DNA of 64,000 nucleotides from Acridotheres tristis. Lineage: Eukaryota > Chordata > Aves > Passeriformes > Sturnidae. Under the pieces are notes generated by a model that was not told the DNA's origin, did no database searches, and was given only the letters and a program-made list of their open reading frames with translations. Both the position numbers and the translations under genes were made by a program. The stretch covers positions 6,862,479 through 6,926,478 of the forward strand of contig CM072899.1 of assembly GCA_037013685.1 (NCBI GenBank), given 5' to 3'. Below, one piece after another: positions 14,201 through 27,800 of the stretch (the first letter of the stretch is position 1; each line of letters begins with the position of its first letter).

Positions 14201-14639
14201 GAACAGACTCAAAGGATCGACCCAAGTAACCAGCAAGCGTCCCTTTAGCTACTGCCAGGATGTGCCCTCTGAGTATAAGGTTGTGTGATACTCTATTCCA
14301 ATTTCACAGCCTCCTAGAAACCACAAAAGATGATGAGCATGTCTATAGAGTAACTCTGCTTCTGATTTCTATACTTCAGGTTTAAACCTGCACTGATTGG
14401 AAAGCAAAATGTTTAAGCAATTCCCCATCAGCTCTCAGGACAGCAGCAGCAGGTAAAGCTCATGGTGGTTGCTCACCTTTGCCATTGTGCCAAACCCATG
14501 GAAGTAAATTAAAACACTTGACATAGCTTTTTAATGACTCAACAGCCCAACACACTATCATCATCTCTTTCCAACACGTACCGTACTTATGGTTTTCACA
14601 ATCACTACATGAGTCACAGGCACTCTCAGTGTAAGTTTT

Positions 14640-14720
14640 ACAGGTAGCCTTCATTATTATTGCTAAGAGTTTAACCCTATTTTGTATTCATAGAAACTAA
14701 GGCACAGAGGGGAAAAAAAC
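14640..14720 (+). repeat. possible ancient MIR-like remnant
   Basis: The core GAAACTAAGGCACAGAGGGG (about 14693-14712) resembles the conserved MIR/CORE-SINE segment, in which an A-rich run is followed by CTGAGGCACAGAGAGG. Only a short core is preserved, so the ends are approximate and chance similarity is possible. Confidence 0.35.
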
Positions 14721-14725
14721 CTCTC

Positions 14726-14739
14726 AAAAAAAAAAAAAA
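14726..14739. repeat. poly(A) run, 14 nt
   Basis: An uninterrupted A14 directly after the possible MIR-like remnant. Confidence 0.85.
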
Positions 14740-17700
14740 GTAAAGTTAGAAGGAAGAAACCCCACACATCTCTATGCTGATGCTACTTTCATACTGCTGA
14801 GTTCTCTCTGAGCTACAGAGCAGCAGCTCTCATTAGCCTGGAAGCTGATAACCACAGGGAGATGAGATAAACCTGTGGAACAGCTGAAATGCCAACAAAA
14901 GGTCACACAGCCTGAAAACCACAGCACTTCAGGGCTTCCACGAACAACCTGAAATAACTGTCATGATGGCTTCCTCAAAGAGCTAGCTACCTTTGGGTGC
15001 AGCACAAGAACTGTATCTACCATGTCTCTGAGGAGGAGAGAATGGAAATCAAAGGGAGACAGGCACATCCTGCTGTCCTGAGGAGCGTGACAGCTGGCAC
15101 ATGATCACCCAGAGTGTAGAGAAATACTTCTGAGAAAAACACTTTCTGGGAATAGGTCATCATGATAAGTGATCTCAGGTGCTTCACCCACAAGACTCAA
15201 TGCCTGAACAATGTATCTTTTTCCATCCTTCACTTCTGAAGTGATCTTGACTCACCCAAAGAAGATGCTGATACCCTGAAAGTGCAGCCATTCACAAAGC
15301 AACAGCAGCAATAGGAGCAATAAAAGGCTGCAATCACTTGCCTGCCCCCGCCATGAAAACAGCTGTGATCTGACAGAACAGAGGATTTGTCTTGAAACAA
15401 CTTTTCCTTGGCTGGCTGCTGTGCTCCTGCCCCACCATGTCCCCAGCAGCGCTGCCACCCTGAGCCAAGGGGCTAAAGCCACTGGCCAGCACTGCCAGCC
15501 AGCTGCTATACCACGGGCTGACTTCAGATATCTCATTAGATTAGATTAGATTGCTCTTAAAAACAAACCTGCACGTGGTGTTATGCATACCAACCTTACA
15601 AATCAAGCATAGTACATATACCAACACCACTGAATAAATTAAAATGGAAATTCACAGCCCAAACACATTGCCTAAAAAAGTAGACTTTTAAATTAGTGTC
15701 TTTTCTAGTCAAACACATGAAATAGAAAATCAGTTACATACACAAATCTGTCATTTGTATTAATAAAGTATTTTACTAAAAAAGTGACATATTCTAATTA
15801 ATAAGGTTACATTTAAATTATTTCTGACTACTTATGGTCCAGAGAAAAAAAACAGCATATATCCTGCAAAGCACTTTCAGCCTACTTAGTTAAGTAGTTT
15901 ATCACAAATATGCTTTGGAAGAAATTAATTAGCTCATTAGGTTTAACCAGTAGTTTGTTTAGCTTTCCTATGACAAAAGTGACATTTTAATGGAACATAT
16001 TCTGCTACTTCAGAAAACAAAATTCCACATGACAAATTAACAAAAACACCAAGCACAGCAACACACACCACCACGAGCTGTAGAATATTTTAAGAGACGA
16101 ATACTTGTCTGGCAACAATTAAAAATAAAATACCCTAAGAACATAACATATTTTGATGGATCGCAAATTTTCAGAATTTTTAAATCCCTGAAATCATACT
16201 ATCAATAAAAAACTTAATTCAGAGTAAACTGACTGTGGTGAATCCAAACAGTGCTTTACTTTCTTGCTGTCATGATAAAACACTTTTTATTTTAAAATAA
16301 CCATGTGTTTTGAGGACTTCAGCAATTTCCTTCTCCTGAGCTATACAGTATTTAAAAACAATAGATCATTGTCTGGTAATCAATCACCTGCCATATTTAT
16401 CAGCTTTCATATATAATTTTCTAAATTAAGGGACAACTATGTAAGGATTTAAAAAATGGGAAGGCTGATTTAAGGCTTTGAGAACTAGTGCTACACAAAA
16501 TCACCAAGTCAGCCTTCTTACCTTTCTGAGGCTATTAGATTGGCAAACTAAGGTCCTTTAATGATGTTCACCCCACCCAAGCCTGTTTTTCTCATCAGAA
16601 TGACCCCGCCTGTTTCCTCTGCACGCCACAGCCCGTGCCAGACTCCTCATTGTTCAGAACAAGCTTGAGAAACACTAAGAACAACCTCATCATTCCTGCC
16701 CGCTCCTCCTGCACTTCTCTTAAAGCATCAACCTGCCACTGATGTAAGGCCAGTATCAGAGGAATTTTCACATTTAGAGATCACACTTCCACAAAGTGAT
16801 ACAGAATGGAATTATTATGTTAGTATTTATTATGATTTTTAAAATTACTTTCCATATCTTCATTTTGCAGTTCCCTGTTCACTCTGCACCTTTTAAATTG
16901 CAAATAGTGCTTACAGAAGAGTTGGAATTAATTTCACATAACAAGTCTAACAGCAGTACAAGCAGCATTACAACATGCCATGCTTTCATGTCCATGCTCA
17001 AGACACAGTGCTGCACCTATCCAGTTCCTGAACTGCTTCTGTCACCTGTTCACAAGGACAAACACGTTGCTGCTTCCTACCAGACACCTGTGTGTCACAC
17101 GGTGTTTGGAGATGACCTGCTCATTTCATAAAGACAGCCTTAAGTGTCTGCAGCTATCCATAGCTCTCCATCACTACAATATTACTGACCTCAAGATGGA
17201 ATATTCAATATGCTATCACTCAGAACTCGCTATCCTCCAGTCCACCCTCATAAATTTATTTTTAGCTGTCAGAATCAGTTTAATATGATATTTTAGAACG
17301 AGTTATTGGACGTCTTATGTTGATATTCAGTGACACGTGAGGAATTTCACTGGCAAGGGGTAGACTTGCTCTTGGCTAGTAAAAAGGCTTTCAGCAACCA
17401 GAGCAAGAAAAGCAAGATGGCCTTTTCTTCTTCTGGTTCCCAACAGCTCTGGAGACTTATATCAACAAAACTGTGTGTTTAAAAAATTTGGTTAGTACAG
17501 CAATCCACAGAATAACAAGCAAACTATTAAGAATTATGACATAAAACCTATTCAGGTTCTTCTCTGAGTCACGCTGTGTGGCACAACTGCAGGGATCCAG
17601 AAGCAAGGGTAGGGCTATAATCCATAAGGCAATACAACACAAAGCCAAGTGAGAGGGAGAAAGGATAAGAAGTTCACCTTCTGCACAGCCCAGAAAGGCC

Positions 17701-18695
17701 CTTCTCCTTTGAGGAAGCAGAAGTATGTATTTTCTTGCCAAAGCCTGCATTATTTAAGATGCACTGAAGGTTATCCCTTTTTCCCAACACTAGAAGAGGT
17801 TCCCTGCCCATACCCAGCTCGTATCCTTATAAACACCAAGCCAACCAGTAGGTGCACTGGCCTAGGGAAGAGAGACAGTGTACAATTACACATGCACGTG
17901 GGGAGGAAAGACTAGTTCAGAAGATGCTTTGTCCAGCATGTTTATTAGGAGTTGGTCAGAAAACATCTCATGAATTTCTTAAGACACAAAAAGCTGAATT
18001 CCAAAAAACTTCCTATCCAAATATTGGCATTAAATCATTTGAGGTTAATTTCTAGTCTTGAGAGGAGCATAGAAAAGCAGAACTGCCAACCACCCCCAGT
18101 CAGGCTTGGAGGAAGTAACCAAGCACTTGAACTTAGTGTAGCACTTCACGTTTTCTCAGTCCTCTCTAAACACTGGCCAACCAACACAACAAGAGCTTCC
18201 TTACATAGTTTATATACAAAACCACTGGACCAGTAAAACAAATAAAAATTGATAATTCTGAAAATAAATAAATAAGCTTACTGGCTATTGGAAGCTTACT
18301 ACACTTCACAAATTTCACTGTAAGTTTAGCTTTCAGTTTAAGTTCACAGTTCACACTGTACCAGAACCCATGTAAAAATAATCTGTATAAATACACAAAG
18401 AAATGACACACAGAGACATAAACACACTACCCATATTGGCTGTGAAATACACTAGATATGTCATTTTGAAACTGTACTGTAGCTATGCAGCATTTCAAGA
18501 AAGCATTAAAAAACTAAAAAGAACAAGACCTTTATGTAACTGCATTACAATGTATATCAAATGATTAAATATAGGTTATGTTCTTTGACTTTTTTATAAT
18601 TTAATGATCTATTTACCATCAATTTAAAAAAAAATTGCCAGGCTTAATCCTGATTTAACCTCACCCTTAATTATTAAAAATAGTTAAGCACTTAC

Positions 18696-18800
18696 CATAA
18701 TGTGATTGAAATGCCTGTGGTTTTACGACCTGATTACAGTGGTTACACATCACCAAATAGAAATCATCATGAGCCGGGCAAAGACCAAATATTGGCATAT
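18696..18800 (-). CDS. ATXN7: ATXN7 third coding exon (N-terminal zinc-binding block)
   Basis: This 105-nt exon encodes residues 105-139 plus one base: (D)[18 protein letters not shown], then [16 protein letters not shown]. The acceptor is TTTTGTTTTTAG|ATATGCC (AG at 18802-18801) and the donor is TTATG|GTAAGT (GT at 18695-18694). This is the most recognisable part of the ataxin-7 family. The zinc ligands visible are the CxxC pair C123 and C126, and H138; the final His of the C2H2-like finger would be encoded in the next exon, outside the window. In yeast Sgf73 the corresponding zinc finger anchors the Ubp8 deubiquitinase module. The pattern CPAHDDFY and the [13 protein letters not shown] ending fit ATXN7 better than its paralogue ATXN7L1. 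Phase 1 at both ends again permits exact in-frame skipping, but that would remove most of the finger. Confidence 0.96.
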
Positions 18801-21800
18801 CTAAAAACAAAAAGACAAAATGGCATCTCTCAGCTGCTGACCATTATAGAAAAACAGTTTAATTACAGAGCCATGACACTAGTGTTGAATCAAAATTTTA
18901 GAGACATTTGTATCAAATTTGAAAATGAGGGAAAAAAAGAGCATAAAATGCAATAGATAATTTTGTGCTGGAGTATTACAAAAGCAAAATTTTACTACAA
19001 AGATAAATGTAAAATGAGCGATTACTTGTAGAAAACATCTATTTAGGAAACTGGTTTAGGACTGATTATTTTATACCAGATGCAAGAATGCAATAAAAAA
19101 AAAAGACTGACTTCAATTGAGACAAACGCAACATAAGAGGGGATGTTTTATGTATTCTGAAAAGGGCTTTGGATTTTATTCCAATGTTATTAAATGAATT
19201 CAAAACTGAACTTCATTTGCTATTTAATTTTTTTAAACCATTTTAAACACACAGTCATTCACAGGGCAGAATTACATGCCTAATGGTTTTATTTGTTTAA
19301 CAGTGCATTATAGTCCAGCCATCTGCTGCCAGAGATCCATGGAACAGCTACACAGGAGAGAGAACCAGAGATAAGAGCATGTCAGAGCATGTGTGGATTG
19401 TGGAGATAACACACATACTTGGAGACTTTTACAAATAAAATTAGTTTCTACAATTTTGTTTTTAAGAATACAGTTTGTTAAGAATCTATGTAACAGTTAT
19501 AACTGCATTCAGAGACTACTGGAGCAATAAATTCAGCATTCGCTACACAACTTAAAGGTATATTACATTTATATAACTAAAAAATGTTATTCAATCATTA
19601 AAAGACAAAATGGAAACTGCAAACAATATGTGGCTAAGGATCTGTAACACTATTTAAAGGTAAAAATTGACTTATTTTCTTATAAAGCTTAAATCTATTA
19701 CTTGAGGGTTTTTATAAGAAAATATATCTTAACAGAAACTTAGAAAATAAGTTGAACTTACTCTTGTGCTAAAACTGGCCCCAGGAGTTTTGTTTTACAG
19801 CTACTAATTTGCCTATGTATACATTTAGCAACATCGACTGCTTTGTTCATTAATAGAACAGCAATTATGAAATAAATTGTTTTACACACTGAGTGTGCCA
19901 TAATTCAAGGCAAGTGCTTACAGAAAGACACCATCAGCTCTGTCCACTTTGTTTCTCACAGAGAACATATCCACACCAAAACTACTTTCAGAATTAGCAT
20001 GTATCTTCATAAGAAAAAAATGAAATACTTTTATTTAAAAGACGTAAGGTCTATCCCACGTGTTCCACACATCTTACTAGTGCTACATCAAAATTAAGCA
20101 TGACACCAGAAATAACTGGATTTTGCAGTTGGATTCAAATGCAATGACTAAAGACATCTAACTTGGCTGAGAGAGATCATAGCTACCTTCACCTAAGTCA
20201 CAAGCACCTTTTCACAACTGAAGGTACATCAGATAAACAAATAATCTGGTTTGCACTTCAAGTAGCAACTCTTGCTTATTTATTTATATTATATGTATTG
20301 AAAAAAGCATGTAAACATGTGGCACACTCAACTACTGCAAGCCAGGCAAAACTAGTAAATATATGCTGAAGGGGAAAACAAATAAGAATAATAAATTTCT
20401 ATTTTTCAATAGCTACTTTCTGTGATGTAAAATTAAACTACGAAAGAAAACAAGTATAAGCTTAAATATCACTGCTAATGTTTCATGCAAGAGTATTCTC
20501 TTTGGGTATTCTGTGTATACATAGAAGCAAATACTCCAGGGTCACTTTCACCAAGTACCAATACACTGGGATGAATGGGACAGTAACAGCATGCACTGGC
20601 TGATATTTACATTGTTAATAGCCCACAGAGAGGCTACTCCTGTGTGATGCTGAGGCAGCTGTAAATCCACCCCCTGAACCTGCTCCCAGAGCTGTACCTT
20701 TCAGACTGTGCTGGATTCTCAGACTTTACACCAGCTTGTACTGAATGCAGGGGGGAATCGTTAATAGGAGAGAATGATTGCAAAGATAAAGCACTCCAGT
20801 CAGACACCACATCCAAGTACCATCACTAGAAGAAACCTTCTGTGAATATTTGCTGGCAATACAGAACTGCAATTTTAAATGGCAACTGAGATTGTAAATT
20901 GACAGAAATGGATGTAAACAAAAGTTTTCCTAGTTCAGTTTGAGGATCCCAAGAAATATGAATAATTTACAGAGGTCCTTTACACTGTGAAATATCTTCG
21001 GTTTTAAAATCCGAAGTGCTCCAAGTGACAGAAAGCAAGGACAGAATGCTAGGAAATACATAATCTCACAAAGGACCATTCTAAGAGTAAAACCACTTGA
21101 CACAGAGAAAAGGATTTGCTGCACACACAAAATCACAACCTGATTTCAAAGGAAGTCATGCACAAAACTCCAGATCACACAAATCAAAGTAAAAGATCTT
21201 GTACCTCACAGTGATCTCCTATAGCAGTGATATATCAGAACAACAGCTCAACATAACTAGTGAAGGAGTAGCAAAGGATAGAGGCCTAAATGCAATTTAA
21301 CAATGACTTTGAAATTTTAAGGAGTGTGACCCAACAAAGATCATTTAAGGCAACTGGAAGAGACCTGAATCCACACTTCCCAATCCAGGAGCCTCATTCT
21401 CAGGCAGGTAAGCTCTCACATCTTTAATGTTCCTCTCTGTCATTAGTTGAGCAGGGCAAGAGCAGGTTGCAGGGAAATCTTACTTCTCATTCTGTGTTCC
21501 AACAAGACAAACACACATGTGGTACTGTTAGGGAGTGACAAATTAGACCATGAAAATCTAAGAGAACAATATATAGAACAGTTTAATAAAACTAATATAG
21601 TAAGTATGCACCAGGAGTAGGTGATGGATGCCTAATTTTTCAGTCTCCCATCAGCCATTTATGATAGTTCACATGTATCTTGTAGTTGGTATTCTAACAT
21701 CTAATACTTTATACCTGATCCACTTCATGGCATGCACATTCTCTATTTAGAAGTCTAATGAAGTTTCTAGTATTTCACCAGCATCATCTCAATGCACTGT

Positions 21801-24800
21801 TATTCTGGGTTTGAAGACTGCTTTTTGAAATATTTCACTATGTAAAGCCTGTGCCTCTCAAGGAAGAGCCTGGCAAGCATGATTCACGTGTTCCTCTTTC
21901 AGAGCTGGGCTCATTTAACTCTCTCCATCTGGGAATATTTTTCAAGGTCAAACTAAAAATTTAAATCAATACCTCAAACTTCCCATGTATTTTTATTCAT
22001 TGTATCAACATACAGATACTATTATAAGAGCTGTTAGTTACATTAGTTCTATTAACACCAGAAACTAAAACAACTTCATTTACTCCATAAGAGGAAGCTT
22101 CTGGACACTGATCTGCAGAATTCACTTCTCCTTTCAAATGTAATTGAGTTTTTAAAAAAATAACTTCAAATGATGCATTACTGCACTATTTACCAAGACC
22201 AGAACAAGCCCATGCCATACACAATTCTGAGATAACTGCATCAGTCGTTGAGCATGTAATAAGGAAAATACTTCTTACTTGAAAAAGGTCAATGTAGCAT
22301 CATTTTCTAACAAAAAAAAAAAAGAAAAAGCAATAATGGATAATTTGGCATATTGTACATCAAGTAAAATGGAGCTCAGCATGCCTCATCTGGAAAATTT
22401 TCTTACACTGATCTACCATCTCTTCTTCTCTGAAACACATTATGGAAACACACAAATGATTGAATAATTTCTTTTTATTTCCAGCATTCTCTTTCAGGAC
22501 AGCTACACTAAAGAAACTCGTGCTCATTAAAACTAACTGTGCCTGTGTACTCTCAGTCTCTCAATTCTATTACTTAATATCACACATAACAGAACAAATA
22601 AAATAGGCTAAAACTACCTCAGTTAGAGAACAGGCCAGCAGCTTGCATTTATTTAGCCACTAGATTTCAGTGACTATGACAGCTACGTATTTTAACTAGA
22701 ATTTTCTTTTTTAACTCTTCAGTTTTATCAAATTTCCTACAAATCTTGTTGTCTCGTTTCAGACTGGGACCATTGCACAGCCCCTCTACCCCAGTATCTA
22801 GTAAGACAACATCCCTTCTAGAAATGAAATTAAATATCAACAAAAAAAAAGTGAGGTTAAGATCTTCTCCAGGACAGCAACTGCTGGAGGAAAAGAATAA
22901 AGGCAGCCTGTGTGCAGAGACCAGAACACCAGTTTCCTATTTGCCAGGAGTCTGCTTATTGCAATTCAAAGGAGGAGAGTGAAAACTGAACCAGAGGAAG
23001 AGAAAGCAAAACTACCAAGAGGTGAAAGGGCAAAGAACAAACTATCAAGGTTATGACAAAAGAACAGAAAAGTTGATCCAAAAAAGCAAAAGGAGTATGT
23101 AAAAGCTCTGCAGAAATATTTTTAAGCCAGAACATTGCTAATGCTCCTTCTCCCCTATCCATTCTCAGCATAAACATCTGCTTATTAAGATTAGTTTTTA
23201 AAGTCCAAGACTGATTTATAACAAAGATGTACATACTACTCCCCACTAAGTGTAATTTGATAATGGACATTGTAGGCAGATGCCTGATGTGAACAGTAAA
23301 AGGTTTTGGCTACAAAGATTCCACAGATCAGCATAACGCCTTCAGCACTACACCAACCTGGTTATACTTCCAGAATAATTTTAATCACAATAGTTAATAT
23401 TAGATGCATTAAAATCACAATGCCCGACACTATTAAATTTATACTGACAGCCCAGATATAACTCTCTATTATCTTTACAACCTCCCAAACACAGAATTCA
23501 TTTTTTTTAGTGGAGTCTGATCCAAATCCACTTTCAGTAAATGTACCAACTTGTCAATTTACTATATTTTCCATTAAGACATCAGGGAACTGTTTCAGAA
23601 GTACTATATAAGGAAACTGGAAATAGATCCCATTATTTTGAGATGTTGCCAAAATCTGGATTGTTTGAACTATTAACTTCATGGATCAAGTAAGTTTAAA
23701 TTACGTCCACCAACAGCTATCTTGAATACATTTGCTCTGTACTAGCTGGGTTTTGTCTTCTCATTAGAAGATAATTAGTCTTGATCATACTAAGGAAAAA
23801 ACATGCAAGTACACCTTATTTTAACTTAACTGGTGGATCTCTTACTCTACAGGCATACTTCTAGTAGAACTTTTATTTAAGATAACACAACTCTCCACTA
23901 ACATCTCGACAGTTTTAGAAAAGGGGAGAAAACATCACAGTTGTAGTAACAAAGTAGCTGACACCTTGGAGGAAAAGAAACTTTGTGATAACTCCCATAA
24001 TTTGCTTGTAACAGTGTCTCAGGTACTCTCAGATGCTGATAATGTAATAAAAATATTTCTACTGTTTTACTCTTTCTGGCTGTGGTGAACATGTCATCTA
24101 GCCTCTGAAAGCAGACAAAACCTCCCAAATTACTATTTTTAAGAGCTTGTGATCTGAGGGAGAGGCATGAGGGAGAAGGAAGGTGACCAACCAGCACTGA
24201 GGACCACATGGAACAGACTGTACCAAAACCAGGCAAATTTCAGACAGAAAGCTCAGCTGTTGGCCCAAAAAACTAAACTTCTGCCAAGAAATCTGCACAG
24301 CAGGTAAGTCCTGCTGAATCTATTGCTGACATTAATTGTCAGCATCAAGTAATCTTCAGGCAGAAGGAGAATCTTGGCTGAACACTGAGGCAGCTACAAA
24401 CAGCACTGCAATGTATCTTAACTAACCTGGTTATCTTAAATAAAGCTCCCATCTATTTAAAGTAATATAGGGCCTTATTTTAACTGATATGACTATTCTA
24501 TTAAAAAAAAATTAGGTGATCCAAGTCAGGTCCTCAAAACTTCCCTTTTATACACAGATACTTCACTTTCTGCAATGAAACCATTATTTTCTAAACAATA
24601 TCTTCCAAACTATTTTGGGGAAACACTCAAGTGCTTATCATTCATGAACAGATGTGTTTTTGTATACTTATCAATGCTATGACGTAAAACTAAACTACTG
24701 CACTTTTTTTACTGTGTACCATGCAAGATGATAACAAAAGAAGAATATTTCTAAACAGATATTGTGAACAAAATAACTAAACTCATATAGGAATTAGAAT

Positions 24801-27800
24801 GCTCCGTTTACACAGGTTTTGAACCAAAGTAAGACTCTAGCAAAACATACATACTTGAGGGTTTTCTGCAAATTTTCAAGTAATGAACACTTAGGTATTA
24901 ATAGAACACAAGTATTTTATGAACCATATGTACACGCCTAATGAATTTGTGCCTGCAAAGAACATATATATAATCAAACAAACAAAACATAAAATGATCA
25001 GATCTACACACAGAAGCACTGTTTTGAAAACATCTCTCCCATAAGGTTTATGCTCATGTTGCCTCAGATACAAAACAGCCTTTTAATACAAAATAAAACA
25101 AACCAAATGCACATTCCCATATCTGAACTGTTTCATTTAGGTTCAGAGGGAAGCTTTGCTGAAGTATTTTCTTCAAGGTTACCCATTTTTAAAATTCCTT
25201 GCCAACTCTGCTCTGTACATTAAATAACTTACATTTCCTGCACATACAGCTTTGGAAGTCCAGCTACTTGAGGGGACATTTGAAAGGCAGAACTCTCCCT
25301 GGGTTCTGAGCATAAGTGCATGAACTTTGTTTCACTGAGTAGCTGCTGATTGATCAGCTGAAGGAAGGAACAGCTGAAGACTTGATTAACTGTTTTGACT
25401 GTGTTTTCCACTTCAGCAAATACAGCAATTACCCAGCATTTTACTGAATACTCAAACCTCAAAGTTTTGGCTCAGAGAAATGACTTTCAGTTCAAGACCA
25501 AAAAACCCCACAATCTGGTTTAACTAGGCACAGGAGCTGCATTACGAGATTTGATCACTGTCATAAATCTCTGCTCATGTTAGAATGCTTGGCTCATCTG
25601 GAAAAGGGGAGTCCTCTCTGCCTCCTTTCAAAAGGACATTTCCTCTCTTTCTCCTCTCTGTTTGGTCTCCTTTCAAAACTCACGACAGTCTGTCTTTCCA
25701 CAGCTACAGCTCTGTAGATTTTACTTCGCTTTTCCGAAATTCAAGTCAGATTGCCCTGGTGAAGGGGCAAAGGATGACCTACCTCTTTGCCATAGGTTCA
25801 GCTGTGTTGCATTCCCAAAACCCCATCCCCTGCAGCTTCACCTCCAGCAGAAAGGTTTGCTGCAGGCAGCAACACTCCTCTGTGCACACACAGGTGGCAA
25901 ATCCAAACAGCCATCCTCAGTGCAAGGCTACGGGCACAGCGATTTCCCCAGAGCCCTTCCTCCCTCTCTCTGCCAGGATGCAGAATGAAACATTAAATTT
26001 TAGTTCTCTAAAATTTAACAGTTCTGGGAAGTGTCTGTATCATAGCCAAGGATAAAAACTGAGCAGCAGATACCAAAGAGAAGTGTGTCATGCACACGTG
26101 CACCTGCAGCCTAGTGCACAGCTGGGAGTTCTAATTTTAGGCTCCCAAGATTTCAATGTTCCTGTAATTATATATAAAGCATATTAAAGTAGACATCTAA
26201 GTATTTAGTTAAATTCTTTGTATATGAATTCATCTACACACTTTTTAAAAAAATCTAACACAAAAGGCATGTCAAATTCTTCATTCAAACTATTAAACAG
26301 ATTTTCTAAGTATATTGTACAGAATAATAATTTCAGCAACGAAGTTTACAGAAGATTCTGTACAAAGACTGATGAGTAAATTTCTCAATGAAACACAAGT
26401 AGCCTATTTTAATCTGCTGAAAAGCTTGATAAGTCTCCCTATTCACATAGTATCCTGTTACATCAATTTTTCATCAGCAATTTGAATGAAGTCAGTCATC
26501 TTTAAAAACCATTCCCATATTCTTTTTAATGAGTTTTCAGACCTAAAGATATTTTTAATTTCTACAACCAATTTGTATATTACACAAATGTTGAACACAA
26601 AATTTGCCATGTAAGATATCCTCATTCAAAGTCATGTATTATTCTTAGTTGGCATGATCTCATCGTGACACTGCTGTATTTTGGGAAAGCCAACAAACTA
26701 TTATTTATATTTTTCTGTACAAAAAACCCAAACCAATTCTAAAATAGCTTAAGGAACCCTCAAAAATGAATTGAGTTTTGCAATTATGACACAAAAATGA
26801 AATTGAATTCAGGGAATAAAAACCCTATAATTTGCACAGTAAAATTAAAATCTGGACTAAGTTAATATGAAAGTGTACACAGAAACACTTCAATTATTAT
26901 GCAGAAAACCTACCATGAGGGGGGAGAAAAGTTCTGGATAAGCTACTAGTCAAACACAGCCTCAAATAAGCTGAAATAAATCACACAGAATAGTCTAAAA
27001 TCTATCTGAAGTCACACAGCCTGAAGCACAATACAATTATGAATTGTTCCAACATCAAGAGGTTCGGTATTTTTCTCCTGTTTCACACACAGCACTCCGT
27101 GTACTCTGCAGCAGCTGTACTTCTGGAGTAGGAAAAAGGAAGTTTGTTTTATTTAAACCTAAACCCACAGTTTACATAAAACTGCTCGTTGCAGCAGAAG
27201 TATTTTGATACGACGTGACTGCAAATGGTGAACATGTTCCAGGCTTCTCAGCCTCTCCCATCTCCTACCTAGACATGCTTTTAAGGGAAAATAAACCTGG
27301 CATATGTGTGGCATTTTTGCCACTTTGCTGTGTGACTGTACATATCCAGCCATGTGACTGGGTGCTGGCTGTAACTCAGTACCTGATGGAGCAGAGCAGT
27401 AACAGCCACTTCCATTTACACATTTTCTTACTAATGGGAACTGGAGGAACACACTGTGCCCGTGACTACATCTTCTGTGATAGGAGAACACCCCGAAATT
27501 CAGCAATAATAAAGTGCACCTTTTTCCCTGCAACCTGGGACATGCACATGCTCATCTTTCCATCTCTTCCCTGCTGGCCACAGCCCCATCTCCCATGTGA
27601 CAGCAGCATGGTGTTAATTTCTTAATTGTGCAAAGACAACACTGCTTTGGGCAAAGAACACTCTGGCCACTTTTCACATCACGCACCTGATACCTGAGGG
27701 AGCAAATCAGCATGTTCAAAAACTACACACAGAAAAAGGTAAGGAGAACAATACACAGGACCTGTCAACTGAATTGTGTATCAATATTTTCTTTTATTAG

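Larger units (their letters stand above)
1..18695 (-). other. ATXN7: ATXN7 intron downstream of coding exon 3 (continues past the left edge)
   Basis: This is AT-rich non-coding DNA after the donor at 18695. I searched the minus strand for the next expected ATXN7 exon, which follows SHYE with RRH and a Ser/Pro-rich stretch, and saw no match; the exon is therefore taken to lie beyond position 1. Open frames here are short, overlap on both strands and resemble no family I know. Recognisable contents are a CpG-rich island near 3.1-3.6 kb, inverted repeats near 2.1 and 5.1 kb, CA and homopolymer runs, and a possible MIR remnant near 14.7 kb. I see nothing definable in most of 6.3-14.6 kb and 14.8-18.7 kb. 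Confidence 0.8.

Noticed and set aside
14140..14290. Possible small exon near 14.1-14.3 kb suggested by somewhat higher GC
   Set aside because: No canonical splice pair in a consistent frame and no similarity to ataxin-7.
15252..15536. Minus-strand frame with a Leu10 run
   Set aside because: The leucines come from a degenerate GCA/GCAATA-type repeat; not a signal peptide of a real gene.
25585..26055. 156-codon plus-strand frame
   Set aside because: Low-complexity Ser/Pro/Phe content with no motif; it lies within an ATXN7 intron on the opposite strand.
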